From Bacillus pumilus (GTDB lineage: Bacteria > Bacillota > Bacilli > Bacillales > Bacillaceae): a DNA stretch of 64,000 nucleotides. The translations under genes and the position numbers were made by a program. Numbering within the stretch: position 1 is the first letter of the stretch; the number at the start of each line of letters is the position of its first letter. Below are positions 17,654 through 27,347 of this stretch, in pieces. The stretch lies in contig NZ_CP047089.1 of the NCBI RefSeq assembly GCF_009937765.1, positions 2,850,272 to 2,914,271 on the forward strand, written 5' to 3'. The notes beneath the pieces were generated by a model. That model saw nothing but the letters and a program-made list of their open reading frames with translations. It did not search any database and was not told the origin of the DNA.

Positions 17654-19214
17654 TTTCATTTTTGTGCTGGTGCTTGCACTGTTTTTAGGGGGATGCTCGT
17701 CCTCTCCGTCATCAGAAGAGAAGGCAACAAAAGATACTCTCGTATTTGGCAGAGGAGGAGACTCCACTTCACTAGATCCAATCACAACAACAGAAGGCGA
17801 AACCTTCAAGGTCACAGAGAATATGTTTGAAAAGCTCCTGAATTATGGTGAAAAAGACACGACCATCCACCCAGGTCTCGCAACAGACTGGGATGTTGCA
17901 AAGGACGGAAAATCATACACATTCTACTTAAGAGAAGGTGTGAAATTTCACGATGGCACAGACTTTAACGCAGAAGCAGTGAAATTCAACTTTGATCGTT
18001 GGATGAATGGCGATGCAGAAAAATTCCCTTACTATGGCATGTTTGGGGGCTATAAAAAAGATAAAGGACATGTGATTAAAGACATCATTGTTAAAGGTGA
18101 GCATGAAGTAGAATTTCAGCTAAAGCGCCCGCAGGCGACATTTCTTAAAAACATTGCCATGTCACCGTTTGGCATCGCAAGTCCTGCGGCTGTTGAAAAA
18201 AGCGGCGATTCCTTTCGAGAGAATCCAGTGGGAACAGGACCATTCAAGTTTAAAGAGTGGAAACAAAACGACCGTATCGTATTAGAAAAGAACGAAGATT
18301 ACTGGCAGAAGGATAAGCCAAAACTGAATCAAATCATCTTCCGCTCGATTCCAGAAAACTCGGCTCGTTTAAATGCTTTGAAAACAGGCGAGATCGATTT
18401 GATGGATGGCGTGAATCCGTCAGATTTAGATGGCATTAAAACGGATAAAGCCCTCCAGCTCATTGAAAGACCATCAATGAACGTAGGCTATATCGGACTA
18501 ACCGTTACAAGAAAGCCGCTTGATAACAAGCTTGTTCGTCAAGCGCTCAATTACGCGGTCGATAAAGAATCCATTATTAAGTCATTTTATGGCGGGCTTG
18601 CCGAGCCAGCAAAAAATCCTCTTCCGCCAGCTTTAGAAGGCTACAATGACGACATTGATCCATACCCGTATGATCCTGAAAAAGCGAAGGAACTTTTAAA
18701 AGAAGCGGGCTTTCCTGACGGCTTTCGCATCAAACTTTGGGCTATGCCTGTACCGCGTCCATATATGCCAGATGGGATGAAGGTAGCAGAAGTCATTCAA
18801 TCAAACTTTGAAAAGGTCGGGGTCAAAGCAGAAATTGTGACATATGACTGGGCGACCTATTTAGATAAGGCAAGTAAAGGGGAAGCGGATGTGTTCTTGT
18901 TAGGCTGGACAGGGGATAATGGCGACCCTGATAATTTCATCTACACACTTTTGGACAAAGACAGCATTGGCGGCAACAACTATACATTCTTCGAAAACGA
19001 TAAAATGCACGACATCCTCATTGAAGCGCAAACAGACACAGATCAAAAGAAACGAAATGAGCTATATAAAAAAGCACAAGAAATCATTCATGATGAAGCA
19101 CCTTGGATTCCATTGGTGCATTCGATCCCAATGCTTGCAGCATCTAGTGAATTAAAAGGCTACCAGCCGCATCCAACTGGTTCAGAAGCTTTGACTGACG
19201 TGTATTTCGAATAA
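17628..19214 (+). CDS. Peptide-binding lipoprotein (SBP family 5)
   Basis: 528 residues. The signal peptide is MKKTWLFSSFIFVLVLALFL and the lipobox is FLGGC, so the protein is anchored outside the membrane. The mature part matches DppA/OppA-type binding proteins, with GEADVFLLGWTGDNGDPDNF about 100 residues from the C-terminal end, a stretch typical of the DppA side of the family. The start follows AAAGGAGG; an upstream frame extension is not supported. It overlaps the second ATPase gene by 26 bases. A strong hairpin follows and probably sets higher expression of this gene than of the permeases. Confidence 0.88.
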   Translation: MKKTWLFSSFIFVLVLALFLGGCSSSPSSEEKATKDTLVFGRGGDSTSLDPITTTEGETFKVTENMFEKLLNYGEKDTTIHPGLATDWDVAKDGKSYTFYLREGVKFHDGTDFNAEAVKFNFDRWMNGDAEKFPYYGMFGGYKKDKGHVIKDIIVKGEHEVEFQLKRPQATFLKNIAMSPFGIASPAAVEKSGDSFRENPVGTGPFKFKEWKQNDRIVLEKNEDYWQKDKPKLNQIIFRSIPENSARLNALKTGEIDLMDGVNPSDLDGIKTDKALQLIERPSMNVGYIGLTVTRKPLDNKLVRQALNYAVDKESIIKSFYGGLAEPAKNPLPPALEGYNDDIDPYPYDPEKAKELLKEAGFPDGFRIKLWAMPVPRPYMPDGMKVAEVIQSNFEKVGVKAEIVTYDWATYLDKASKGEADVFLLGWTGDNGDPDNFIYTLLDKDSIGGNNYTFFENDKMHDILIEAQTDTDQKKRNELYKKAQEIIHDEAPWIPLVHSIPMLAASSELKGYQPHPTGSEALTDVYFE

Positions 19215-19217
19215 GCA

Positions 19218-19246
19218 AATAAGGGAGATCTTGTATCTCCCTTATT
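19218..19246 (+). promoter_or_regulatory. Perfect hairpin between the binding protein and permease genes
   Basis: AATAAGGGAGAT and ATCTCCCTTATT form a perfect 12-bp stem with a five-base loop, directly after the lipoprotein stop. The following sequence is not a T run, so it is more likely a 3' mRNA stabiliser or leaky attenuator than a full terminator. Confidence 0.7.
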
Positions 19247-19275
19247 CAAACAAAGAAAAAGGCGGTGAAAGCTGT

Positions 19276-20277
19276 TTGTTTGCTTATTGTATGAAGCGGG
19301 CAGGAATGCTCATCCCAGTATTGATCGGAATGACATTGGTCGTGTTTTCAATTATACGGTTTATTCCAGGGAACCCAGCTCAGGTTATCTTAGGGCAGCG
19401 GGCAACGAAAGAAGCAGTAGAACAGTTAACCATCCAGCTCGGTTTAAACCAGCCTTGGTATGTTCAATACGGACATTACATGCTAGGCCTTTTAAAAGGA
19501 GATTTAGGGACTTCGATACGAACAGGAGCGGCTATTGCCCAGGAAATGAAACCGTACTTATTTGCGACGTTAGAATTGACCTTTTTTGCCATGGTGCTGG
19601 CGATCGTTGTGGGGGTAAATGCCGGAATCATCAGTGCTTGGTTTAAACATTCTTTCTTTGATTATGTCGCGATGTTTATTGCGCTCATTGGAGTGTCCAT
19701 GCCGATTTTCTGGTTAGGCTTAATGGGGCAGTGGTTGTTCTCAATTGAATGGGGTATTTTACCGACAACGGGCCGTGAAAACGTCAGAAATCCAGTGGAG
19801 TCAATCACCTATATTCATACGCTGGATACGCTTTTGCAAGGCCGATTTGATCAATTTACTGACAGCATCAAGCATTTGATCTTACCAAGTACAGCACTTG
19901 CCACAATCCCTGCTGCGATTATTGCAAGGATAACAAGGGCAAGTATGCTGGAAGTGCTTCATTCAGATTTTATTCGAACAGCAAAAGCAAAAGGAGTACG
20001 TTCATTTTTCATCATTTATCAGCATGGGCTGAAAAATGCACTTATTCCGATCTTGACGATTATTGGTCTTCAGACAGGTCTCTTGCTAGGCGGGGCCATT
20101 TTAACAGAGACCATTTTTGCATGGCCGGGCATTGGACGGTATATATATGACGCTATCAGCTATCGAGATTACCCCGTCATTCAAACTGGCATTCTCGTCG
20201 TTGCGCTCATATTTGTCCTGATCAATTTCATTGTGGACATCTTGTATGCGGTCATTGATCCAAGGATTAAATATTAG
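19276..20277 (+). CDS. Peptide ABC transporter permease, DppB type
   Basis: 333 residues from a TTG at 19276, seven bases after GGCGGTGA; the first ATG in frame (19291) has no ribosome site. Six membrane helices are visible, with the opening RAGMLIPVLIGMTLVVFSI typical of DppB/AppB. The family EAA-type cytoplasmic loop includes DFIRTAKAKGVRSFFIIYQH at about residues 228-247 and contacts the ATPases. It belongs with the four neighbouring transporter genes. Confidence 0.87.
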   Translation: MFAYCMKRAGMLIPVLIGMTLVVFSIIRFIPGNPAQVILGQRATKEAVEQLTIQLGLNQPWYVQYGHYMLGLLKGDLGTSIRTGAAIAQEMKPYLFATLELTFFAMVLAIVVGVNAGIISAWFKHSFFDYVAMFIALIGVSMPIFWLGLMGQWLFSIEWGILPTTGRENVRNPVESITYIHTLDTLLQGRFDQFTDSIKHLILPSTALATIPAAIIARITRASMLEVLHSDFIRTAKAKGVRSFFIIYQHGLKNALIPILTIIGLQTGLLLGGAILTETIFAWPGIGRYIYDAISYRDYPVIQTGILVVALIFVLINFIVDILYAVIDPRIKY

Positions 20278-20294
20278 GGAGGGAGAGTGATCAC

Positions 20295-21191
20295 ATGGAA
20301 GCACAAAAAGAGATTGAACCACCTCAACCAAAAGAAGAACGCTCTCAATCATTGATTCTTGAATCGATGAAGCTGTTCTTTCAGCACAAGCTGGCGGTCA
20401 TTGGTAGTGTGATTGTCTTTTTATTTCTCATCTTAGCGATATTCGCACCGCTCATTGCTCCTTTTGGAATAAATGAACAATCTCTCGGTGAACGATTTAG
20501 CGCCCCTTCAGCTGCGCACTGGTTTGGTACAGATGATTTTGGCAGAGATATATTTTCAAGAGTTGTGCATGGCGCGCGGATTTCCTTATGGGTTGGTTTC
20601 TTCTCGGTTCTCGGGTCTGTCATTTTAGGCACACTGCTTGGGTTGATTGCAGGTTATGGCGGAAGAGTGCTAGATGCTGTGATCTCGAGATTGTTTGATA
20701 TTTTACTCGCTTTTCCTAGTATTCTACTAGCGATTGCGATCGTCTCCATCTTAGGCCCCTCCTTACAAAATGCCCTTATTGCCATTGCGATTATTAATGT
20801 CCCAACCTTTGGACGGCTCGTTCGTTCAAAAGTGCTGAGTATTAAACAAGAAGAATATGTGCTAGCAGCAAAGGCGGTTGGGATGTCACACCGCCGCATC
20901 GTGCTGCGTCACATTCTGCCAAACAGTATGGTGCCAGTCATCGTACAGGCAACGCTTGCGATCGGAACAGCGATTATTGAAGCAGCGGCTTTAGGTTTTT
21001 TAGGATTAGGTGCACAGGCACCAAGCCCAGAATGGGGGAAAATGCTCGCCGATGCGAGACCTTATCTCGTTCAAGCTCCTTGGACATTAATTTTCCCAGG
21101 TGTCGCGATCATGCTGACAGTTTTAGGTTTTAACCTGATGGGAGATGGATTACGTGACACACTGGATCCTAAAATGAAGAAAATAAAATAA
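20295..21191 (+). CDS. Peptide ABC transporter permease, DppC type
   Basis: 298 residues. A soluble N-terminal tail is followed by about six membrane helices. The DppC-type loop EEYVLAAKAVGMSHRRIVLR and HILPN motif lie at about residues 185-215. The early periplasmic motif APSAAHWFGTDDFGRDIFSR is characteristic of this family. GGGAGGGAG precedes the ATG. It is the last gene of the transporter block and ends at a terminator. Confidence 0.9.
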   Translation: MEAQKEIEPPQPKEERSQSLILESMKLFFQHKLAVIGSVIVFLFLILAIFAPLIAPFGINEQSLGERFSAPSAAHWFGTDDFGRDIFSRVVHGARISLWVGFFSVLGSVILGTLLGLIAGYGGRVLDAVISRLFDILLAFPSILLAIAIVSILGPSLQNALIAIAIINVPTFGRLVRSKVLSIKQEEYVLAAKAVGMSHRRIVLRHILPNSMVPVIVQATLAIGTAIIEAAALGFLGLGAQAPSPEWGKMLADARPYLVQAPWTLIFPGVAIMLTVLGFNLMGDGLRDTLDPKMKKIK

Positions 21192-21217
21192 GACCAATTC
21201 TATGAATTGGTCTTTTC
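21191..21217 (+). terminator. Terminator of the transporter operon
   Basis: AGACCAATTC pairs with GAATTGGTCT, followed by TTTTC. It also lies beside the end of the convergent ygaE. Confidence 0.75.
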
Positions 21218-21220
21218 TGT

Positions 21221-22294
21221 CTATGCTTCTTTTTCTTCTGTCTCAATTTCACTGTCTTTTGGGTGATACGTCTGGAAGCTTGTAATCAATGTATCTAAAT
21301 GCTCTAGTTCATCACGGTATTCGATGATGCTGGACATAACATTTAGCATATTGTAATCGAGCAAGTCATTTTCTTGGTTTTGCTGATGCTGGATAAAAGA
21401 TTTCGTTAACGTTTCAAGGCGAAGAGAGCATTCATTTTGAAATTCATCATCCTGCGGTTTCATTTTACCGACGAATTTCATCAAGGTGCGCTCATGCCAA
21501 TACAGTAAGTAATCAATTTCATCTGTTAAGCTTTCCCTGAAATGCTCTGGCATCAAGTGAATTTCATTTTCTAATTTATGAAGCTTTTTCAGCAAGTAAA
21601 GAGCGCGATTCGATGCCATGATGGCCTGTCTGAACAAAACGAGCTTTCTTGATTTTACATAGGTTGTTTTCTTTAAATAGCTTCGTTCTTCTTTGTATAA
21701 CAAGTAAATGTGATCTAATTTGATCATGCGTTCTTTTATTTGATCGATGTCATCCTTTAAAGTGGAATGATCAGTAGACTGTCTGGAGCTCAGTCGAATC
21801 CATTTTAAAATCTCCTCCGTATTTTCCATAATGTGATGAACAAGCTTTGTTTCATACTTTGGCGGCAGGAAGATTAAATTTACTAAAAATGATGAAAGAA
21901 CTCCTAACACCACAGTAGCTGTTCGAATTAAGGCAAAGGAAAGGAAATGATCCCCTGCACTTTCTAAAATCGCAATGACGGTTACAAGTGCAATTGGAAT
22001 CGTGTGTTCAATCTTCAGCTTTAAATTAATGGCAATGACCATGACGGCGGTTAAACCGATAATGACTGGTCCAGTGCCAAAAAGCAGGCCGAACGTAATG
22101 GCAAGTGCTGCTCCAATAATATTGGCTTGCACTTGATCAACAATCGTTAAAAAAGATCGATAAATAGATGGCTGGATAGCAAATACAGCTGCAATCCCCG
22201 CGAAGACGGGTGTTGGCAACCCAAGCCATGTTGCCAGGTAAAGCGCGAGTACAATGGCAATACCAGTTTTTAAAATACGGGCTCCAAGTTTCAT
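21221..22294 (-). CDS. ygaE: YgaE, FUSC/aromatic-acid-exporter-like membrane protein
   Basis: 357 residues from the ATG at 22294, which follows AGGGA; an ATG at 22339 in the same frame is possible but poorly served. The N-terminal ~150 residues hold about five membrane helices with ATWLGLPTPVFAGIAAVF, and the C-terminal half is helical and charged. This is the ArAE_1/FUSC layout. Position next to gsaB matches B. subtilis ygaE. The substrate is unknown. Confidence 0.78.
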   Translation of the reverse strand: MKLGARILKTGIAIVLALYLATWLGLPTPVFAGIAAVFAIQPSIYRSFLTIVDQVQANIIGAALAITFGLLFGTGPVIIGLTAVMVIAINLKLKIEHTIPIALVTVIAILESAGDHFLSFALIRTATVVLGVLSSFLVNLIFLPPKYETKLVHHIMENTEEILKWIRLSSRQSTDHSTLKDDIDQIKERMIKLDHIYLLYKEERSYLKKTTYVKSRKLVLFRQAIMASNRALYLLKKLHKLENEIHLMPEHFRESLTDEIDYLLYWHERTLMKFVGKMKPQDDEFQNECSLRLETLTKSFIQHQQNQENDLLDYNMLNVMSSIIEYRDELEHLDTLITSFQTYHPKDSEIETEEKEA

Positions 22295-22500
22295 TGGTTT
22301 TGTCCCTGCATTCCTTTCTTTTAGATAATAGATGATCACTCGTCATTTATTATAAATATTTTGATGAACAACTAAGTAATATACAGCGGTCTTCCGAAAT
22401 ATTCAAGTGATTTTTGAAAGTTCATGAAAACATCAAAAGAAGGTATTGAGAAGAAATGTAACAGATTCACACGCTTTTGACAAACAAGAGCTGGTCAATA

Positions 22501-22534
22501 AAAAAACAGGCGCATTTTTTTACGCCTGTTTTTG
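22501..22534 (-). terminator. gsaB terminator
   Basis: AAAACAGGCG and CGCCTGTTTT form the stem, with T runs on both strands. Confidence 0.85.
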
Positions 22535-22540
22535 ACCCTA

Positions 22541-23836
22541 TTATGATTGTTTCAACTGTTCAAACGCACGATCTACTGCTTGCAGCGTCTCAGAAATATC
22601 TTTTTCAGTATGTGCGATCGTTAAGAACCAAGCTTCATATTTAGAAGGAGCGAGGTTAATCCCTTGTGAAAGCATTAATTTAAAGAAGCGGGCAAACATT
22701 TCGCCATCCGTATTTTCAGCCTGCTCATAGTTTACAATGGTTTCTTTTGTGAAATATACAGTGAGAGCCCCTTTTAAGCGATTCACTGTAATATCTACTT
22801 GATGTTTTTTGGCATGGGCTAAAATGCCTTCTTCTAGCATAGCGCCAAGCTGATCTAGACGCTCATAAACACCATCTTGTTTTAACACTTCCAAGCAGGC
22901 AATTCCAGAAAGAATGGATGCAGGATTTCCTGCCATCGTGCCAGCTTGATAGGCCGGTCCAAGAGGAGCGACTTGCTCCATAATTTCTTTTTTACCCCCA
23001 TAAGCACCGATCGGGAGTCCGCCACCAATGATTTTTCCTAATGCGGTGAGGTCAGGTTTTACTTGAAGCAAGTCCTGTGCGCCTCCGTACATAAAGCGGA
23101 AAGCTGTAATCACTTCATCATAGATCACAAGTGCGCCCTTTTCATGAGTGAGGTCATTGACTTGTTGCAGGAAACCGTCCTTAGGCTCCACGATGCCGAA
23201 GTTCCCGACAATTGGCTCGACAAGGACAGCTGCGACTTCATCGCCCCATCGATCCAATGCTTCTTTGTAGCTGTCAATATCATTAAATGGAACGGTAATG
23301 ACTTCATTGGCAATGCTTTTTGGTACGCCTGCTGAATCAGGGGTTCCTAAAGTGGAAGGACCAGAGCCAGCTGCTACAAGTACAAGATCAGAGTGACCGT
23401 GATAGCACCCGGCAAACTTAATGATCTTTGTTCTGCCTGTATAAGCACGTGCCACACGAATCGTTGTCATCACGGCTTCAGTACCTGAATTGACAAAGCG
23501 AACTTTGTCCAAAGCAGGCATAGCTTCTTTCAGCATTTTGGCAAAAGTGACTTCATGCTTCGTTGGCGTTCCGTAAAGAACACCTGATTCAGCCGCTTTT
23601 GTAATCGCTTTTGTAATATGAGGGTGGGCATGTCCCGTAATAATAGGGCCGTATGCTGCTAAGTAATCGATATAGCGATTTCCGTCAACATCCCAAAAAT
23701 AAGCGCCTTCTCCTTTTTCCATAGCTACGGGTGAACCGCCACCTACTGCCTTATATGAACGAGAGGGGCTGTTGACACCTCCAACAATATGCTCCAGCGC
23801 CTCTTGATGTAATTTTTCTGATTCTGTGAATTTCAT
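22541..23836 (-). CDS. gsaB: GsaB glutamate-1-semialdehyde 2,1-aminomutase
   Basis: 431 residues, full length. The PLP lysine is K268 in [19 protein letters not shown]. The active-site entrance motif [11 protein letters not shown] and the phosphate-binding [13 protein letters not shown] are present. The enzyme makes 5-aminolevulinate for haem. Bacilli have HemL in the hem operon and this second copy, GsaB, between ygaE and bcp, as here. AGGAGG precedes the ATG. Its separate role from HemL is not clear from sequence. Confidence 0.93.
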   Translation of the reverse strand: MKFTESEKLHQEALEHIVGGVNSPSRSYKAVGGGSPVAMEKGEGAYFWDVDGNRYIDYLAAYGPIITGHAHPHITKAITKAAESGVLYGTPTKHEVTFAKMLKEAMPALDKVRFVNSGTEAVMTTIRVARAYTGRTKIIKFAGCYHGHSDLVLVAAGSGPSTLGTPDSAGVPKSIANEVITVPFNDIDSYKEALDRWGDEVAAVLVEPIVGNFGIVEPKDGFLQQVNDLTHEKGALVIYDEVITAFRFMYGGAQDLLQVKPDLTALGKIIGGGLPIGAYGGKKEIMEQVAPLGPAYQAGTMAGNPASILSGIACLEVLKQDGVYERLDQLGAMLEEGILAHAKKHQVDITVNRLKGALTVYFTKETIVNYEQAENTDGEMFARFFKLMLSQGINLAPSKYEAWFLTIAHTEKDISETLQAVDRAFEQLKQS

Positions 23837-23965
23837 AAATAGCCTCCTATCTCAACGTATCACGTCGTCTATCATTATTTTAACATGTCGATGCAAGCGT
23901 CCTTAGTTGAATATCCTCTCAAAATTGGATAGGCTATTTAAAAAATAGGTTGGAGGGATTGTGTT

Positions 23966-24433
23966 ATGACAATCGAAGTAGGCCAGCAAGTACCTGAGAT
24001 TGAATTAACTGGTGACAACGGGGAGAAAGTAAAGCTTTCCGACTTTAAAGGAAAACATATTGTCCTTTATTTCTATCCAAAAGATATGACACCCGGCTGT
24101 ACAACAGAAGCATGTGATTTCCGTGATCGCCATCAAAGCTTTGCAGAATTAGATGCTGTCATTATCGGCGTAAGCCCAGACAGTCAGGACAAGCATCAAA
24201 AGTTTAAAGAAAAACATGATTTACCGTTCTTACTTCTTGTAGATGATGAACAGAAATTGTCTGAAGCCTTTGGAGTGTGGAAGCTGAAAAAGAACTTTGG
24301 CAAAGAATACATGGGCATCGAACGTTCAACGTTTCTTATTAATAAAGAAGGAACGCTTGTGAAAGAGTGGAGAAAAGTTAAGGTGAAAGACCACGTAGAA
24401 GAAGCGCTTGAGGAACTAAAAGCTCACGCTTAA
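23966..24433 (+). CDS. bcp: YgaF, Bcp/PrxQ-type peroxiredoxin
   Basis: 155 residues. The peroxidatic cysteine is C45 in YPKDMTPGCTTEACDF and the resolving cysteine is C50, the atypical 2-Cys pattern of PrxQ. It reduces hydrogen and organic peroxides in the cytoplasm. GGAGGG precedes the ATG. The gene lies directly before perR, the peroxide regulator, with a terminator between them. Confidence 0.93.
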   Translation: MTIEVGQQVPEIELTGDNGEKVKLSDFKGKHIVLYFYPKDMTPGCTTEACDFRDRHQSFAELDAVIIGVSPDSQDKHQKFKEKHDLPFLLLVDDEQKLSEAFGVWKLKKNFGKEYMGIERSTFLINKEGTLVKEWRKVKVKDHVEEALEELKAHA

Positions 24434-24448
24434 TATCTTCACAGGATC

Positions 24449-24477
24449 GGACTGGCAGACATGCCGGTCTTTTTTTG
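24449..24477 (+). terminator. bcp terminator
   Basis: GGACTGGCA pairs with TGCCGGTCT, followed by a run of seven T. Confidence 0.85.
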
Positions 24478-24509
24478 TGAAGTAGAATAGGTAAAAAAGA
24501 GGATTGTAA

Positions 24510-24539
24510 TTGACAAAGATTCGGCTCTGGGGGTACACT
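24510..24539 (+). promoter_or_regulatory. perR promoter
   Basis: TTGACA (24510-24515) and TACACT (24534-24539) are 18 bases apart. The Per box begins three bases downstream. Confidence 0.75.
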
Positions 24540-24541
24540 AT

Positions 24542-24556
24542 TTATAAAGATTATAA
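24542..24556 (+). promoter_or_regulatory. Per box at perR
   Basis: TTATAAAGATTATAA matches the Per box consensus TTATAATnATTATAA at 13 of 14 defined positions. It lies just after the -10, in the right place for PerR to repress its own gene. Confidence 0.85.
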
Positions 24557-24591
24557 TATAAGAATATTTTTGAAGAGAGGTGCATGATGAA

Positions 24592-25029
24592 ATGGCTGCT
24601 CACGAACTAAAAGACGCTTTAGATGCTTTAAAAGAAACCGGTGTTCGAATTACTCCGCAGCGCCATGCCATCTTGGAGTTTCTCGTAAATTCTATGACTC
24701 ACCCAACCGCGGACGATATATATAAAGCACTTGAAGGTAAATTTCCAAATATGAGTGTCGCAACGGTTTACAACAATTTACGAGTCTTCCGGGAATCTGG
24801 ATTAGTAAAGGAATTAACGTACGGTGATTCCTCAAGCCGATTTGATTTTGCGACATCCGACCATTACCATGCGATTTGTGAAAACTGCGGAAAAATAGTG
24901 GACTTTCATTATCCTGGCCTTGATGAAGTGGAACAGCTTGCATCCCATGTGACGGGCTTTAAAGTTAGTCATCATCGCTTGGAGATCTATGGGACTTGTC
25001 AAGAATGTGCGAAAAAAGAAAATCATTAA
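24592..25029 (+). CDS. perR: PerR peroxide-sensing repressor
   Basis: 145 residues, the same length as B. subtilis PerR. The regulatory metal ligands H37, D85, H91, H93 and D104 are all present, as are the structural zinc cysteines C96, C99, C136 and C139. With iron bound, peroxide oxidises H37 or H91 and releases the repressor from DNA. The start at 24592 follows AGAGGTG; an upstream GTG at 24580 is not needed. It is autoregulated through the Per box just upstream. A second Per box lies at pfeT in this window. Confidence 0.97.
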   Translation: MAAHELKDALDALKETGVRITPQRHAILEFLVNSMTHPTADDIYKALEGKFPNMSVATVYNNLRVFRESGLVKELTYGDSSSRFDFATSDHYHAICENCGKIVDFHYPGLDEVEQLASHVTGFKVSHHRLEIYGTCQECAKKENH

Positions 25030-25031
25030 TG

Positions 25032-25067
25032 AAAAAGCTGACCATTTAACCGGTCAGCTTTTTTTAT
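25032..25067. terminator. perR/ygzB terminator
   Basis: AAAAAGCTGACC and GGTCAGCTTTTTTT form a strong stem. It lies between convergent perR and ygzB; the ygzB stop is at its right edge. Confidence 0.88.
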
Positions 25068-25411
25068 GACTTTTTTCGATTGTAGGATTCATCAAACTCT
25101 TTGCCTTCTAATCCTGGATCGAGTGTAAGCGGCTCTCTGCAATGCATGCACATGTCCACCCGCCCAAGCACTTTTGTTTCCTTCTCACAGCCTGGACATA
25201 CGACACGGACTGCCTTCGTAGAAAGCATACCGATCCAAAAGTAAACCACTGTACTCAATCCGATCGATAAGACGCCGAGTAGCATAAAGAAAGTCGACAG
25301 CCAAATCGATTCTTTGAAGAACACACCGATATACATGATCAGAAAGCCAACAAAAACCAAACTAAGTGCAAATGTTCTGATTTTATTAATCTTACTGGAG
25401 TATTTCGCCAT
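25064..25411 (-). CDS. ygzB: YgzB (UPF0295) membrane protein
   Basis: 115 residues from the ATG at 25411, preceded by AAGGGGG. Two membrane helices lie at about 14-33 and 42-62. The C-terminal part has two CxxC pairs (CPGC and CMHC), which look like a small zinc ribbon. It occupies the perR-ygxA interval as in B. subtilis. Its function is unknown. Confidence 0.85.
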   Translation of the reverse strand: MAKYSSKINKIRTFALSLVFVGFLIMYIGVFFKESIWLSTFFMLLGVLSIGLSTVVYFWIGMLSTKAVRVVCPGCEKETKVLGRVDMCMHCREPLTLDPGLEGKEFDESYNRKKS

Positions 25412-25600
25412 CCCTAGTCCCCCTTGTCTACAATATAGCACATTTTACCTTTCCGTTTGAATTAGTTATAGAGTTTTGTGAATAAATTGCTTATAATGAT
25501 TCAATGATCTTTTTTCTTGAATTGAAGGAATTTTGATTCTATGAGGAGAAATACATAGCATTAGAGAAGAACTTTACACCCGAGTATTGGAGGAATCACT

Positions 25601-26479
25601 ATGGAAAATCTTCTCCGTCCTATTTATCAAGAGAGAGCAAGTCACCCAGACACATTGGCTGTGATTATAGTAGAAAGAAGACACAAAGTATCTTCTGAGA
25701 CGGATAACTTTGATGCAGCACTTTTAGTCATTGTAAAAGAAGCGGAAGAGCCGTTATTTATCAAGCACTATGAATCTGCTCACCAAACAGCTTCTTTAAA
25801 TGTTGTCACAGATGAGCAGTTGAAGGAATGGATTACCCTTGGCACGAATCGCCGTATCATTGATTGGATTTTAAATGGGAAAGTCCTATTTGATCGAAAT
25901 GAATATATTTTCAACTTAATTGATGACCTGAGTACATTCCCATTTTCAAACCGCAAACTTAAAATCGGTTTAGAATACGGCAAGCTTATTCGAAGGTATA
26001 TAGAAGGAAAAGCATTTTTTGAGTCAAATCAATTCCTTGATGCATATAATTCAATTGTGCATGCGCTGCATCATTTGGCACGTATTGAAGTCATCGATAA
26101 AGGCTTCCATCCAGAAGTGACAGTTTGGAATCAGGTACGACATATGGAACCGGAAGTTTATAAACTTTATTCAGAACTCATTGAAAGCCATGAAAGCCTT
26201 CATAAGCGTTTGGAACTTTTATTTTTAGCAAATGACTTTTTGATCCATTCAAAAGCAGAAATTGGCGCCGCTCATTTGCGTCATGTCATGGAACAGCAAG
26301 ATATATGGCTTTTTGGAGAGCTTCTCGCGCATCCTGACCTCAAGTATTTTACGCCTGACCTTAGCGTCATGATTGATTTCTTTGTGGAAAAAGGAATTGT
26401 TCAAGTGGAGCCGATTGAGACAAAGGGACAAAAAATCTATCATCGAGGATATTTTGTGAAAAAAGATGTTGACGCTTGA
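25601..26479 (+). CDS. ygxA: YgxA, nucleotidyltransferase-like protein
   Basis: 292 residues. TTGGAGG precedes the ATG. The protein starts MENLLRPIYQERASHPDTLA and matches YgxA, annotated in the family as nucleotidyltransferase-like with a C-terminal helical domain. No clear catalytic triad is seen by eye. In B. subtilis ygxA lies directly before the rrnD operon, and here an rRNA promoter region also follows. Confidence 0.82.
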   Translation: MENLLRPIYQERASHPDTLAVIIVERRHKVSSETDNFDAALLVIVKEAEEPLFIKHYESAHQTASLNVVTDEQLKEWITLGTNRRIIDWILNGKVLFDRNEYIFNLIDDLSTFPFSNRKLKIGLEYGKLIRRYIEGKAFFESNQFLDAYNSIVHALHHLARIEVIDKGFHPEVTVWNQVRHMEPEVYKLYSELIESHESLHKRLELLFLANDFLIHSKAEIGAAHLRHVMEQQDIWLFGELLAHPDLKYFTPDLSVMIDFFVEKGIVQVEPIETKGQKIYHRGYFVKKDVDA

Positions 26480-26568
26480 ATATTATGATGGTATATTATT
26501 ATACGTCGCTAACGAGCAACCAAGTTGCTTTGAATGAAAAGCTGACAAAAAGAAATTCTAAAAAACAC

Positions 26569-26598
26569 TTGACGCCCACAGCGTCAAAATGTTATATT
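26569..26598 (+). promoter_or_regulatory. rRNA operon promoter
   Basis: TTGACG (26569-26574) and TATATT (26593-26598) are 18 bases apart, just before a typical Bacillus rRNA leader (GATCTTTGAAAACTAAACAA at 26630-26649). A second possible promoter overlaps the ygxA stop (TTGAAT then TTATAC, spacing 17). Confidence 0.75.
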
Positions 26599-26599
26599 G

Positions 26600-26794
26600 A
26601 GAAAGTCGCCTCTGAGAGACGACGAAGATGATCTTTGAAAACTAAACAAGACAAAACGTACCTGTTAATTCGAGTTTTTATAAAAAATCCTATGATGTTT
26701 CATAGGTAGTCAGTCAAACGCTGACGAGGCAGGAAATGATCACATGCTAAGTTCGCTACATCGTGTAGCAACGCATGTGTGATATGCATCCTGC
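26600..26794 (+). other. rRNA operon leader
   Basis: The conserved pre-16S leader of Bacillus rRNA operons, including the TTTGAAAACTAAACAAGAC block. No tRNA gene is present in it. Confidence 0.7.
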
Positions 26795-26994
<200 letters not shown>

Positions 26995-27116
26995 AAAAAA
27001 CTAGCAAACTGGACATGGAAAGTACCATGTCCAGCGTAAAACACATGATGTTTTTCAAAAAAAATGTGAAAACCCCACTTTTACTTGAAGTAAAGGTAGG
27101 GTTTGTCTACGGTCTG
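26995..27116. other. Junction sequence with hairpins and an element-end remnant
   Basis: It contains a perfect 9-bp hairpin (CTGGACATG and CATGTCCAG, 27006-27031). A second, imperfect hairpin (27070-27102) starts AACCCCACTTTTACTT. From 27098 it reads AGGGTTTGTCTACGGTCTG, which matches the right end of the repeat element at 16 of 19 positions. It has no gene. Confidence 0.6.
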
Positions 27117-27144
27117 AAACCTGTCCCTCTATGGGACAGGTTTT
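27117..27144. repeat. Left copy of the duplicated hairpin (element B)
   Basis: AAACCTGTCCC pairs with GGGACAGGTTTT. The 28 bases recur at 27320-27347 with two differences. Confidence 0.8.
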
Positions 27145-27319
27145 CAGATTGTTGACAAAGGGCTAAAATGATCTTTATTTTAGCCCTTTGTCTCCTTTTC
27201 AGCGTGATAGAAAACCTTTGAATTCTAGGAAGGACGAGTACTGGCACGGAGCGAATTTGACATTCGTGAGCACCAGCACGCAGGACTGACAACGAATGCG
27301 AGGGTTTGTCTACACGCTG
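27145..27319 (+). mobile_element. Terminator-associated repeat element, copy B (175 bp)
   Basis: It starts CAGATTGTTGACAAAGGG and ends GTTTGTCTACACGCTG. The internal hairpin has perfect 16-bp arms. The distal stem reads CTGG/CCAG where copies A and C read TCGG/CCGA, so pairing is kept. It lies between two copies of a 28-base hairpin, downstream of the broken 16S gene and of ykwC, and a partial right end of another copy abuts it. Confidence 0.75.
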
Positions 27320-27347
27320 AAACCTGTTCCTCTATGGGACAGGCTTT
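27320..27347 (-). terminator. ykwC terminator, right copy of the duplicated hairpin (element B)
   Basis: AAACCTGTTCC pairs with GGGACAGGCTTT, then TT. It lies directly after the ykwC stop and repeats 27117-27144 with two base changes. Confidence 0.75.
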
